Below, piece by piece: positions 1-7,558 of a DNA stretch of 15,713 bases. Position numbers and translations under genes: made by a program. Every line of letters starts with the position of its first letter. Position 1 is the first letter of the stretch. A model generated the notes under the pieces. The model was not told the DNA's origin, made no database searches, and was given only the letters and a program-made list of their open reading frames with translations. Source of the DNA: Bacteroidia bacterium (lineage in GTDB: Bacteria; Bacteroidota; Bacteroidia; UKL13-3); the NCBI GenBank assembly GCA_022402405.1, contig JAKRSG010000170.1, positions 1 to 15,713 of the forward strand. Reading direction: 5' to 3'.

Positions 1-131
1 GGCAGAATATAGTGCTCTGGAGCTTCTTTACATTCATTTATTTCCTCGATAATACCATTGGAAATAAGCAGTTCCGCAGGGAAAATTCTACGATTAAGGA
101 TATCAACTAGTTTGCCTTTTACAGTTTGCAT
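1..131 (-). CDS. ade: Adenine deaminase, N-terminal fragment (runs off left edge)
   Basis: Only the first 43 codons lie in the window, read leftwards from an ATG at 131. The translation starts MQTVKGKLVDILNRRIF and continues through PAELLISNGIIEEI to EHYIL at the edge. This matches the start of the Ade/AdeC adenine deaminase family (amidohydrolase superfamily), where a conserved VDv.nR.i block is followed by a metal-binding PGFIDxHxHIESS motif, expected just beyond the edge. The family deaminates adenine to hypoxanthine in the cytoplasm, feeding purine salvage. The ATG overlaps the TAA of the upstream cytidine deaminase gene by one base (TAATG), so the two are almost certainly co-transcribed and probably translationally coupled. 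The catalytic residues are not visible, so the assignment rests on the N-terminal pattern and the context. Another amidohydrolase, such as a dihydroorotase-like enzyme, is less likely. Confidence 0.78.
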   Translation of the reverse strand, partial: MQTVKGKLVDILNRRIFPAELLISNGIIEEINECKEAPEHYIL

Positions 132-622
132 TACCTTTTCAACTCCTCTACATTAAATTGAAAGGGCATAAAATCTAAGGTTCCATTATTGGCCACCCAA
201 ATTTTGCCCCCTGCTGCTTGCAAGATTGTTCTAATGGGCTTTTTAAATTGCTTTTCATATTCGGTTAAGCTTTGCAAACACGCTCCGCAGCTGGCAATTG
301 GCGTGGTAATTTCATAATCTTTAGCTCGTGCAACAATGGCCATCGTTTTAACCGGAACCCCGGGATGATTGGCTCCAGCATAAAAAATAGCGACACGCTC
401 GGCGCATAATCCGCTTGGGTATGCCATATTCTCTTGGTTACTACCTTTAATAATAACTCCATTTTCTAATAGCAATGTACAGCCTACCAAAAACCTGGAA
501 TAAGGCGCATAAGCTTGTTCCATAGCTTCTCTCGCTAACTTCAATAATTGTTGATCTTCTTCACTTAGTTCACTCTCAAAATCGTAAACCTCAATTTCTA
601 TTTCTTTTTTAATCATTTGCAT
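131..622 (-). CDS. cdd: Cytidine deaminase
   Basis: A 163-residue zinc enzyme that deaminates cytidine and deoxycytidine to uridine and deoxyuridine in pyrimidine salvage. The family signature is complete: Cys73-Ala-Glu75 (zinc ligand and proton-shuttle Glu) in GLCAERVAIF, and Cys112-Gly-Ala-Cys115 (two further zinc ligands) in ASCGACLQ. The substrate-binding start YAPYSRFLVG is at about 38-47 and the NMAYPSG segment at about 65-71. A Ser replaces the usual Pro before the second Cys, and Leu replaces the usual Arg after CGAC. The length is longer than the roughly 130-residue homotetrameric enzymes because of a roughly 25-residue N-terminal extension. The start at 622 is chosen because a perfect AGGAGG lies 8 bases upstream; a second ATG two codons in is less well placed. 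The stop overlaps the start of ade. The gene is divergent from guaB. Confidence 0.93.
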   Translation of the reverse strand: MQMIKKEIEIEVYDFESELSEEDQQLLKLAREAMEQAYAPYSRFLVGCTLLLENGVIIKGSNQENMAYPSGLCAERVAIFYAGANHPGVPVKTMAIVARAKDYEITTPIASCGACLQSLTEYEKQFKKPIRTILQAAGGKIWVANNGTLDFMPFQFNVEELKR

Positions 623-630
623 GTATCAAC

Positions 631-636
631 CCTCCT
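631..636 (-). promoter_or_regulatory. Strong Shine-Dalgarno site of cdd
   Basis: On the minus strand AGGAGG (636 to 631) stands 8 bases before the ATG at 622. Consensus Shine-Dalgarno sites are uncommon in Bacteroidota, where most other genes in this window have only A-rich leaders. It fixes the first of the two candidate start codons of cdd. Confidence 0.8.
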
Positions 637-713
637 ATTCATTTTTGAAGGTGTAAGATAAAAATTTTTCTCAAGAAGCCAAGTATTTGTTTTTCGACCA
701 CATATTAAATTAA

Positions 714-747
714 CGAAAATAAAAATAGGTTCAGCCTGATAAACAAA
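714..747 (-). promoter_or_regulatory. Possible promoter of cdd-ade
   Basis: Minus strand TTTG (747 to 744) is followed after 22 bases by TATTTTCG (721 to 714), a 7-of-8 match to the Bacteroidota -7 element TAnnTTTG. The spacing is slightly long. This would give a leader of roughly 85 bases. The -33 box is the left arm of the dyad at 739-762. A weaker alternative is TTG (682 to 680), 19 bases, TATCTTAC (660 to 653). The local sequence is very AT-rich, so chance matches are likely and the assignment is tentative. Confidence 0.3.
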
Positions 748-762
748 ATACTGTTTGTTTAT
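739..762. promoter_or_regulatory. Perfect 9-bp inverted repeat overlapping the guaB promoter, candidate operator
   Basis: ATAAACAAA (739-747), spacer ATACTG (748-753), TTTGTTTAT (754-762). The arms are exact reverse complements and the symmetry stops one base outside each arm. The right arm begins with the TTTG that serves as the -33 box of the guaB promoter, and the left arm supplies a TTTG on the opposite strand facing cdd. A dimeric regulator bound here would block or modulate initiation of guaB and possibly of cdd-ade. No protein is assigned. The AT-rich composition means a chance dyad is not excluded. Confidence 0.5.
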
Positions 763-785
763 GTGTATGCTTAATTCTATCTTTG
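754..785 (+). promoter_or_regulatory. Bacteroidota-type promoter of guaB
   Basis: TTTG (754-757), 20-base spacer, TATCTTTG (778-785), an exact match to the TTTG / TAnnTTTG pattern of the primary sigma factor in this phylum. Transcription would start near 790-793, leaving a leader of about 25 bases before the guaB ATG at 816. No Shine-Dalgarno sequence is visible in the leader. Confidence 0.75.
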
Positions 786-815
786 CCCGGCAAATAACAA
801 AAGGTATTATTTGCC

Positions 816-2291
816 ATGTTTCAAGATAACAAAAAATTTTTTGGTGAGGGTTTAACATACGATGATGTGTTGCTTTTACCTGCTTATTCCGAAGTTCTTC
901 CTCGCGAAGTAATCACCGGAACTCAACTTTCCAGAAATATCAGAATCAATATTCCAATGCTGTCGGCAGCTATGGATACGGTTACCGAATATAAATTAGC
1001 TATTGCCTTGGCTCAACAAGGTGGCGTTGGAATTTTACATAAAAACATGAGCATCGAGCGCCAAGCCGATGAGGTTAGAAAGGTAAAAAGAAGTGAGAGT
1101 GGAATGATAATTGACCCGCTTACGTTGAATGTTTCTGCTACCTTAAAAGATGCTCAACGCATTATGACCGACAATAAAATTGGCGGTATTCCGATTATCG
1201 ACGATAATGGCAAATTAGTGGGAATTCTTACCAACCGCGATTTGCGTTTTGAGAAGGATCTGCAAAAAGGCGTGTCGCATATCATGACAAAAGAAAGGCT
1301 TATTACTGCTCCCGAAGGAACAGATTTGAAGCAAGCTGAAAGCATCCTGCAACAATATAAAATTGAAAAGCTCCCGGTTGTAGATAAAGATGGTAAGTTA
1401 AAAGGACTAATTACCTACAAGGATATCCTAAAAATTAAGGATCATCCAATGGGTTGTAAAGATAAACACGGTAGATTAATAGTGGGTGCAGCTGTAGGTG
1501 TAGCAGCAGAAACGGAAGATCGAATTGCAGCGCTTGTTAAAGCCGGTGTAGATGTGGTTATCATAGATACTGCTCATGGTCACTCACGCGGTGTTATGAA
1601 TGAAGTACAACGCCTCAGAAAATCGTTTACGAACATTGATATCATTGCCGGAAACATCGCTACAGGCGAAGCTGCTCGTGCACTAGTAGATATTGGCGTA
1701 GATGCAGTAAAAGTAGGTGTTGGTCCGGGTTCTATTTGCACCACTCGTATTATCGCAGGTATTGGTGTACCGCAATTAACTGCGGTTTATGAAGCAGCTA
1801 AAGCTATTAAAGGCAGCGGCGTTCCTGTAATTGCAGATGGCGGTATCAGATACAGTGGTGATTTGGTAAAAGCCATAGCAGCTGGTGCTAGCACCGTTAT
1901 GAGTGGTTCAATCTTCGCGGGTGTTGAAGAATCTCCGGGAGAAACCATTATTTATGAAGGAAGGAAATTTAAATCGTACCGCGGAATGGGTTCAATCGAA
2001 GCCATGAAAGAAGGTAGTAAAGATCGCTACTTCCAAGATGCAGAAGACGAAATAGCCAAATTAGTGCCAGAAGGAATCGTAGGAATTGTTCCTTACAAAG
2101 GGTTATTAAAAGAGGTTGTATATCAATTTGTGGGCGGATTAAGAGCTGGTATGGGCTATTGTGGAGCCAAAACCATTGAAGATTTGCAAGAAAATGGTAG
2201 GTTCATTAAAATAACCACAGCAGGTTCTAAGGAAAGTCATGCACACGATATTACCATCACAAAAGAAGCTCCTAATTATAGTAGGAACTAA
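816..2291 (+). CDS. guaB: Inosine-5'-monophosphate dehydrogenase
   Basis: A 491-residue cytoplasmic enzyme that oxidises IMP to XMP with NAD+, the committed step to GMP and GTP. The (beta/alpha)8 barrel is interrupted at about 95-210 by a pair of CBS domains, the nucleotide-sensing Bateman module (each has the IGGIPIIDDNGKLVGILT type motif, about 122-139 and 184-200). The catalytic loop GVGPGSICTTR holds nucleophile Cys308; IMP-phosphate-binding stretches are ADGGIRYSGD (340-349) and GSIFAG (364-369). The flap motif has the conserved Arg404-Tyr405 pair. Length and motifs are those of a full, intact bacterial GuaB. The start is the ATG 31 bases after the predicted -7 box. The gene is divergent from cytidine and adenine deaminase genes, so the region joins purine salvage with guanine nucleotide synthesis; a shared dyad may coordinate them. 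Confidence 0.98.
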   Translation: MFQDNKKFFGEGLTYDDVLLLPAYSEVLPREVITGTQLSRNIRINIPMLSAAMDTVTEYKLAIALAQQGGVGILHKNMSIERQADEVRKVKRSESGMIIDPLTLNVSATLKDAQRIMTDNKIGGIPIIDDNGKLVGILTNRDLRFEKDLQKGVSHIMTKERLITAPEGTDLKQAESILQQYKIEKLPVVDKDGKLKGLITYKDILKIKDHPMGCKDKHGRLIVGAAVGVAAETEDRIAALVKAGVDVVIIDTAHGHSRGVMNEVQRLRKSFTNIDIIAGNIATGEAARALVDIGVDAVKVGVGPGSICTTRIIAGIGVPQLTAVYEAAKAIKGSGVPVIADGGIRYSGDLVKAIAAGASTVMSGSIFAGVEESPGETIIYEGRKFKSYRGMGSIEAMKEGSKDRYFQDAEDEIAKLVPEGIVGIVPYKGLLKEVVYQFVGGLRAGMGYCGAKTIEDLQENGRFIKITTAGSKESHAHDITITKEAPNYSRN

Positions 2292-2330
2292 TTAAAAATA
2301 GGCTTATTTTGCCAACGCTTATTTTAAAAA

Positions 2331-3125
2331 ATGATAGAATTACAAGGCGATTATAACAGGTATTTTAAACAGCAGTTTGATACCACCACCGAGTTTATTA
2401 TTCCTTTTATTGAAAGGGAGAAAAAAATTGAAAAAGGTATGCGTTTCCTAGAAGTAGGCAGCGGATATGGTGGCGTTTGTAAAGCATTTATTGAAGCCAG
2501 TTGCAAAATAACAGGTATAGAACTATTAGGTTGGGCAAGCGACATTTCTAAAGACTTTCTAAAAGACGATATCGCCAATGGAAATGCGCAAATCTGGAAT
2601 AAAAATGTGTACGAAATTGATCCAGATAAAGACCTCGACGAAAAGTTTGATATAATCCTATTAAAAGATACCATCGAACACATTCACGATCAAGCCAAGT
2701 TTGTAAAGCATATCATCCATTTTTTAAAACCTAACGGTGTAATTTTCTTCGCATTTCCACCTTGGTTCATGCCATTTGGCGGACATCAGCAGAGTTTGGA
2801 TAGCAAGTTTTTGGATAAGCTTCCCTACTTTCATTTGCTGCCTAACTTTATGTATACCGGACTCATGCGTGCCTTTGGCGAGGTAGAAGGTAGAATTGTG
2901 GATGTGTTGGAGGTAAAAGAAACGCAAATCAGCATTAACAGATTTGAGCGTATTACCAAAGAAGCAGGCTTTCAAATTGCTCAAAGAGAATTTTGGCTTA
3001 TTAATCCAAGTTATAAATATAAGTTTGGCGCCAAGCCTAAAAAGCAATACGGCATTATCTCTGCTATTCCTTGGTTCAGAGATTTTGTAACCACTACTTG
3101 TTACTACGTACTAAAAAAGAAATAA
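2331..3125 (+). CDS. Class I SAM-dependent methyltransferase, substrate unknown
   Basis: A 264-residue protein with a Rossmann-type methyltransferase core. Motif I, the SAM-binding glycine loop, is FLEVGSGYGG (39-48), with acidic Glu64 at the end of the next strand (TGIEL) probably binding the ribose hydroxyls. The motif corresponding to post-II/III is FDIILLKDTIEHIHD (106-120), followed by FLKPNGVIFFAFPPW (131-145), the usual 'LkpgG' strand-turn. The fold resembles the Methyltransf_11/23/25 families that modify small molecules, lipids or glycans; the HEAD-like hydrophobic tail after 160 is not diagnostic. The C-terminus ends in a basic LKKK. It begins 39 bases after guaB on the same strand without an obvious separate promoter, so read-through from guaB is likely, but no functional link to GTP synthesis can be inferred. 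It converges on kup with a 10-bp gap. Confidence 0.85.
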   Translation: MIELQGDYNRYFKQQFDTTTEFIIPFIEREKKIEKGMRFLEVGSGYGGVCKAFIEASCKITGIELLGWASDISKDFLKDDIANGNAQIWNKNVYEIDPDKDLDEKFDIILLKDTIEHIHDQAKFVKHIIHFLKPNGVIFFAFPPWFMPFGGHQQSLDSKFLDKLPYFHLLPNFMYTGLMRAFGEVEGRIVDVLEVKETQISINRFERITKEAGFQIAQREFWLINPSYKYKFGAKPKKQYGIISAIPWFRDFVTTTCYYVLKKK

Positions 3126-3132
3126 TATTATT
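3121..3132. repeat. 12-bp AT palindrome between convergent genes
   Basis: AATAATATTATT is a perfect palindrome that includes the methyltransferase stop codon (3123-3125) and lies just before the kup stop (3136-3138). With only 10 bases between the two stops, neither strand has room for a conventional GC-rich terminator. The stem would be entirely A-T, so a terminator role is doubtful. Confidence 0.45.
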
Positions 3133-3135
3133 GAA

Positions 3136-5136
3136 CTAGCTACACAAGCCTTCGTTACTTTGAGGCTCGTGTGTGGGTTCATACGCAAAACTTTTATCGT
3201 ACACACGCTTAAGTTTAAAATCGCGCATAGGAGAAACTATCAGAGGAACTTTTTCTACCGTAACAGATGAAGTATCTAGCCCGAATGCCTTCTCCTCACT
3301 TAAGCTTAAGCGGTCTATAGCAAAGTAAGCTTGCATTATAAAACGTTCAATACCCATCAAATCATTTTCATTTGATAAGTGTCTTTTTAGCACAACAAAC
3401 CTAAAATCACCAGTAATTTTTTGATCACGTAAAGAAGTATATCTTGAAGTTACGTCGATTTCGCCATTTTTAACCAGCTCTTCTACTACTTTTCTAAAGT
3501 AAAAGTTAATCTTCTGTTCCACCCTAAAGCCTAGCCTAAACTCTACCCTTACCACATCGTTTACTCTAATATGATCTACTTTATACTCCATGGTATACGG
3601 CTGATCATCTACATGGATATGCACCAACCAATAAACATCTGCGCGTTTTGGACGCTTCTGAAAAATAGAGTACATCACTTTATTTTCAATTTCGTACAAA
3701 TGATCTGCACTAGTGAGATAAACCAAATGGGTGGAATATTTGGAAATTGATTCATCAATACTCAACTGATGTAATTTGGGTAAATATTCTCGCAAATTGA
3801 CAAATTCTGTGAGTCGGTTTTTAATTTTTCTACCCTTATACCAAACCCACATCACAAACATAAACGACATAGATACGATTAATGTCATCCAACCACCGGC
3901 TGGAATTTTAACAATATTCGCCACTAAAAAGGCACCTTCAAATGGTAAATAAACCAACAACAACAAAACCAAAAGTAAAGGATGTGTTTTTTTTCTTTCA
4001 AGAAAATTCACAAGCAATATCGTTGTCATAAGCATAGTTATAACAATAGCTAACCCATAAGCAGCTTCCATAGCAGATGATTCTTCGAAATATAATATTA
4101 TCGCAATGCAACCAACCCATAAAATCCAATTAACACTAGGCACATAGATTTGCCCTTTTAAATCGGAAGGGAATTTGATTTTTACTTTAGGCCAAACATT
4201 TAAACGAATAGCTTCCGAAACAAGAGTATAAGAACCTGTAATCATAGCCTGACTAGCAATAATCGCAGCCATTGTGGCAATACTAACTCCTATTAATAAA
4301 AACCATTCTGGCATAATAGCGTAAAAAGGATTTACCTCTGGAAGTTCTGAACCAACATGGTTTAATAGATAAGCTCCTTGTCCGAAATAATTTAACAACA
4401 GAGTTGTTTTAACAAAAATCCAGCTCACTTGAATATTGTGTTTACCACAATGACCCATATCAGAATATAAAGCTTCTGCACCGGTGGTACATAAAAATAC
4501 CGCTCCTAATAACCAGAAACCATTAGGATATACAGTCAATAATTCATAAGCATACATAGGGTTAAGAGCTCTAAAAATACCTGTATTTGCTCCTAAACCA
4601 ATAACTCCCATTATGCCCAACATGCCAAACCAAATAATCATAACCGGACCAAACATCTTTCCAACAATAGAGGTACCCATGCGCTGCATTAAGAAAATTG
4701 CAGTTATAATAGTTATTACAATTGGTATTGTTGGTAAATCTGGGTAGCGTATGGTTAAACCTTCGATAGCAGATGAAACTGAAATGGGTGGGGTTATCAT
4801 ACCATCTGCTAACAAAGCGCAACCACCAATAATGGCAGGCACAATTAAAAAAGGTTTTCGTCTGCGAACTAGGGCAAATAATGAAAAAATGCCACCCTCA
4901 CCATTGTTATCTGCATGGAGGGCAATACTCACATATTTTACAGTAGTTTGTAAAGTAAGCGTCCAAAAGATACACGATAAGCCACCAAGAATAAGCAATT
5001 CCGATATTTCCTTACCATGTATTATGGCTTTAAAAACATAGAGAGGAGAAGTACCAATATCTCCATAAATAATACCCAGTGCTACAACCAAACCTGCAAG
5101 GGAAAGCTGCTGTTTAGCATGATGATTACCAGCCAC
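3136..5136 (-). CDS. kup: Kup/HAK/KT-family potassium uptake transporter
   Basis: A 666-residue inner-membrane transporter that takes up K+ with protons. The diagnostic N-terminal motif ALGIIYGDIGTSPLYVFKA (about 19-37) forms part of the first membrane helix and ion path. About 12 hydrophobic helices fill residues 13-430, including the family segment HADNNGEGGIFSLFAL in the first cytoplasmic loop. The remaining 230 or so residues are a cytoplasmic regulatory domain, ending in a non-conserved tail. The only suitable start is GTG (5136-5134): an in-frame TAG lies six codons upstream and there is no ATG before the motif. The gene has its own promoter in the 66-bp gap after recQ, with a predicted leader of only about 12-15 bases, which rules out a leader riboswitch. 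It is convergent with the methyltransferase gene. Confidence 0.96.
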   Translation of the reverse strand: MAGNHHAKQQLSLAGLVVALGIIYGDIGTSPLYVFKAIIHGKEISELLILGGLSCIFWTLTLQTTVKYVSIALHADNNGEGGIFSLFALVRRRKPFLIVPAIIGGCALLADGMITPPISVSSAIEGLTIRYPDLPTIPIVITIITAIFLMQRMGTSIVGKMFGPVMIIWFGMLGIMGVIGLGANTGIFRALNPMYAYELLTVYPNGFWLLGAVFLCTTGAEALYSDMGHCGKHNIQVSWIFVKTTLLLNYFGQGAYLLNHVGSELPEVNPFYAIMPEWFLLIGVSIATMAAIIASQAMITGSYTLVSEAIRLNVWPKVKIKFPSDLKGQIYVPSVNWILWVGCIAIILYFEESSAMEAAYGLAIVITMLMTTILLVNFLERKKTHPLLLVLLLLVYLPFEGAFLVANIVKIPAGGWMTLIVSMSFMFVMWVWYKGRKIKNRLTEFVNLREYLPKLHQLSIDESISKYSTHLVYLTSADHLYEIENKVMYSIFQKRPKRADVYWLVHIHVDDQPYTMEYKVDHIRVNDVVRVEFRLGFRVEQKINFYFRKVVEELVKNGEIDVTSRYTSLRDQKITGDFRFVVLKRHLSNENDLMGIERFIMQAYFAIDRLSLSEEKAFGLDTSSVTVEKVPLIVSPMRDFKLKRVYDKSFAYEPTHEPQSNEGLCS

Positions 5137-5154
5137 AATAAAAAAATTAGGCTA

Positions 5155-5184
5155 CAAATGTAGGAACTGAAAACTATTTACAAA
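5155..5184 (-). promoter_or_regulatory. Bacteroidota-type promoter of kup
   Basis: Minus strand TTTG (5184 to 5181), 18-base spacer, TACATTTG (5162 to 5155), an exact TAnnTTTG match. It lies wholly between the recQ stop (5203) and the kup GTG (5136). The predicted start of transcription near 5149-5151 leaves a very short leader. Confidence 0.7.
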
Positions 5185-5202
5185 GAAAAATCTTCTCTTA
5201 TT

Positions 5203-7422
5203 TTAATTGGCCATTTCGCTTACAAAATGAATATGCATTAGGTGCAAATCTTCTTTGCTAAACTCCTCACCATATTCTTTAAGTGCTGCCTCTAAAACAT
5301 TATCATTCGTTTTCCTAAAGAAATCCATCACCTCTTCCAAAATATCTTCCTCGGTTAACTCATTTACGTAACGCTTGAGATTTAGCTTAGTTCCGCTATT
5401 TACAATATTTTCTATCTCTTCCAAGATTTCTTCTTTCTTTAATCCTTGTCCGCGAGCAATATCTTCCAATGAAACGCGCTTATCTATATTAGTGATAATC
5501 GCAATTTTTCTGGCCGATTTATTCACTACAGATTTGATGGTTACATCCTCTGTGCGCTCAATATTGTTTTCCTTAACGTATTTATCAATTACAGCTATAA
5601 ACTCCTTACCAAACTTCTGCGCTTTTCCTGTACTTACTCCGCTCACCTTAGAAAGTTCTTCCATGGTAATAGGATATTTAAATGCCATTTCTTGCAGAGA
5701 TGGCTCTTGGAAAACAATATAAGGTGGAAGGTTTTTGGCTTTAGCTACTTTCTTACATAAGTCTTTTAAAATGCTGTATAACACTTCGTCGTACACAGCT
5801 TCTACCTGACTATCATCTTCATCATTATCTGTAAATTTCTCGAACTTACGATCGATTGCCATTTCGAAGGTAGTAGGTTTTTTCAAGTAAGCCTCACCTT
5901 GTTCGTTGATAGAAATTAACCCGTAGTTCTCAATATTCTTGGTAAGCATACCACGGAGTAGGAGCTGACGAATTACCGATTTCCAGTAATTATCATCTTT
6001 ATCTTTACCAATGCCAAATAATTTTAGCTCGTGGTGACCACTCATGGTAACTTCATGTGTTTTGTTACCAATTAATATTTCAACACAATGATTTAAGTTG
6101 TATTTTCCTTTAATTTCTTTAATTAATTTAAGTGCATTGATAGCAGCATCTTTTGCATCCACTTTTTCTTTCGGATGTCTACAATTATCGCACATTTTAT
6201 TACAATCTTTTTCTGGAAACTCTTCACCAAAATAGTGTAATAAAAACTTTCGTCTACAAGCGGCAGATTCTGCGAAAGCCTCTGTTTCAAAAATGAGCAA
6301 TTCGCCAATTTCGCGCTCTGCCACGGGCTTGTCTTTTAAGAATTTCTCTAATTTCTCAATATCTGCTGGGTTATAAAACAAAATACACTCGCCTTCTAAT
6401 CCATCTCTACCACCTCTACCTGTTTCTTGGTAATATCCTTCAATACTCTTAGGAATATCATAATGAATTACAAAACGTACATCTGGCTTATCTATACCCA
6501 TACCAAATGCAATAGTTGCTACAATTACATCGGCATCTTCCATCAAAAACTTATCTTGATGATCGGCTCTCACTTTTGCGTCTAATCCGGCATGGTATGG
6601 TAACGCCTTGATCCCATTGGCTTGCAAAATACCCGCAATTTCATCCACACGCTTTCGGCTCAGACAGTAAATAATACCTGTTTTGTTTGGACGAGCTTTA
6701 ATAAAAGATACTATTTCTTTAATGGCCTCGCCCTTTTTGCCTTTAGAACGTACTTCGTAGTATAAATTGGAACGATTGAAAGATGATTTAAAAACAGTAG
6801 CCTCGGTCATCTGAAGATTTTTGATAATATCGCTCTGAACCTTTGGCGTGGCGGTGGCGGTTAAAGCCATTAAAGGCACGTCCTTAATTTCTTTTACCAT
6901 GGCTTTTATGCGACGGTATTCTGGTCTAAAATCATGACCCCACTCAGAAATACAATGCGCCTCATCTACTGCCACAAACGAAACATCTATGGTTTTTAAG
7001 AACTCAATGGTTTCATCCTTCTTTAAGGTTTCTGGAGCAATGTATAACATTTTGGTATTGCCCTCATTTATATCCTTCTTAACAGTGGTAATCTCACCCT
7101 TATTAAGTGATGAATTTAAAAAGTGAGCCACGCTTTCATTAGAAAGAGAACGAATAGCATCTACCTGATTTTTCATTAAAGCAATAAGAGGCGAAATAAT
7201 TATAGCCGTACCTGGCATAATTAAAGCTGGTAATTGGTAACATACAGATTTACCACCGCCTGTTGGCATAATTACAAAAGTATCTTTCCCACTAAGCAGA
7301 TTCTGAATAATTTCCTCCTGCTCTCCCTTAAAATTATCAAATCCAAAATAATTTCTTAAAGCCCCTTTTAAATCTGTTTGATTGTCTGAAGGTTTTTCCT
7401 TTACACGCTTCGCTGCCGCCAT
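5203..7422 (-). CDS. recQ: ATP-dependent DNA helicase RecQ
   Basis: A 739-residue 3'-to-5' superfamily 2 DNA helicase used in recombination repair and stalled-fork processing. Motif order: the RecQ motif 0 FGFDNFKGEQEEII (26-39), Walker A MPTGGGKS (52-59), DEAH box 153-156, motif III ALTATAT (186-192), motif V/VI region IAFGMGIDKPDVRFVIHYDIP with arginine finger motif QETGRGGRDG (332-341). The RQC domain carries a zinc site formed by Cys389, Cys407, Cys411 and Cys414, followed by a winged helix to about 510. An HRDC domain covers about 545-620. A further 110-residue helical extension rich in charged residues ends the protein, making it longer than the about 610-residue E. coli enzyme; this longer form is usual in Bacteroidota. 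All key residues are present. It starts at an ATG (7422) divergent from manC. Confidence 0.97.
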   Translation of the reverse strand: MAAAKRVKEKPSDNQTDLKGALRNYFGFDNFKGEQEEIIQNLLSGKDTFVIMPTGGGKSVCYQLPALIMPGTAIIISPLIALMKNQVDAIRSLSNESVAHFLNSSLNKGEITTVKKDINEGNTKMLYIAPETLKKDETIEFLKTIDVSFVAVDEAHCISEWGHDFRPEYRRIKAMVKEIKDVPLMALTATATPKVQSDIIKNLQMTEATVFKSSFNRSNLYYEVRSKGKKGEAIKEIVSFIKARPNKTGIIYCLSRKRVDEIAGILQANGIKALPYHAGLDAKVRADHQDKFLMEDADVIVATIAFGMGIDKPDVRFVIHYDIPKSIEGYYQETGRGGRDGLEGECILFYNPADIEKLEKFLKDKPVAEREIGELLIFETEAFAESAACRRKFLLHYFGEEFPEKDCNKMCDNCRHPKEKVDAKDAAINALKLIKEIKGKYNLNHCVEILIGNKTHEVTMSGHHELKLFGIGKDKDDNYWKSVIRQLLLRGMLTKNIENYGLISINEQGEAYLKKPTTFEMAIDRKFEKFTDNDEDDSQVEAVYDEVLYSILKDLCKKVAKAKNLPPYIVFQEPSLQEMAFKYPITMEELSKVSGVSTGKAQKFGKEFIAVIDKYVKENNIERTEDVTIKSVVNKSARKIAIITNIDKRVSLEDIARGQGLKKEEILEEIENIVNSGTKLNLKRYVNELTEEDILEEVMDFFRKTNDNVLEAALKEYGEEFSKEDLHLMHIHFVSEMAN

Positions 7423-7507
7423 AATTGCTGTTTTTTTAATAAAAAAGTATGCTAAATTAACACAAATATTTTAAATAATAAAACCAAAAGGTCGAAAATC
7501 TTTATTT

Positions 7508-7545
7508 ATTTGCAAATGTTTATTGGCGTTATAGAATCGCCCAAA
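7508..7545 (-). promoter_or_regulatory. Possible recQ promoter in the recQ/manC divergent region
   Basis: Minus strand TTTG (7545 to 7542), 21 bases, AACATTTG (7520 to 7513), a 7-of-8 match to TAnnTTTG, would give recQ a leader of about 85 bases. The -7 box overlaps a 10-bp palindrome ATTTGCAAAT (7508-7517). I find no convincing plus-strand promoter for manC in the 136-bp gap; the nearest, TTG (7523-7525), 22 bases, TAAAATTG (7548-7555), would start transcription at or inside the ATG. AT richness makes all of these tentative. Confidence 0.3.
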
Positions 7546-7558
7546 CTTAAAATTGCAC

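Noticed and set aside
613..858. Minus-strand open frame of 81 codons across the cdd/guaB spacer
   Set aside because: It overlaps the guaB promoter and start, has a composition like translated AT-rich non-coding DNA and shows no domain.
4571..5041. Open frames of 83 and 96 codons inside kup
   Set aside because: Both lie within the well-supported kup gene in other frames and are shadows of its sequence.
7553..7558. TTG at 7553 as the manC start
   Set aside because: The ATG two codons downstream gives the usual short N-terminus before the nucleotide-binding loop, and nothing favours the TTG.
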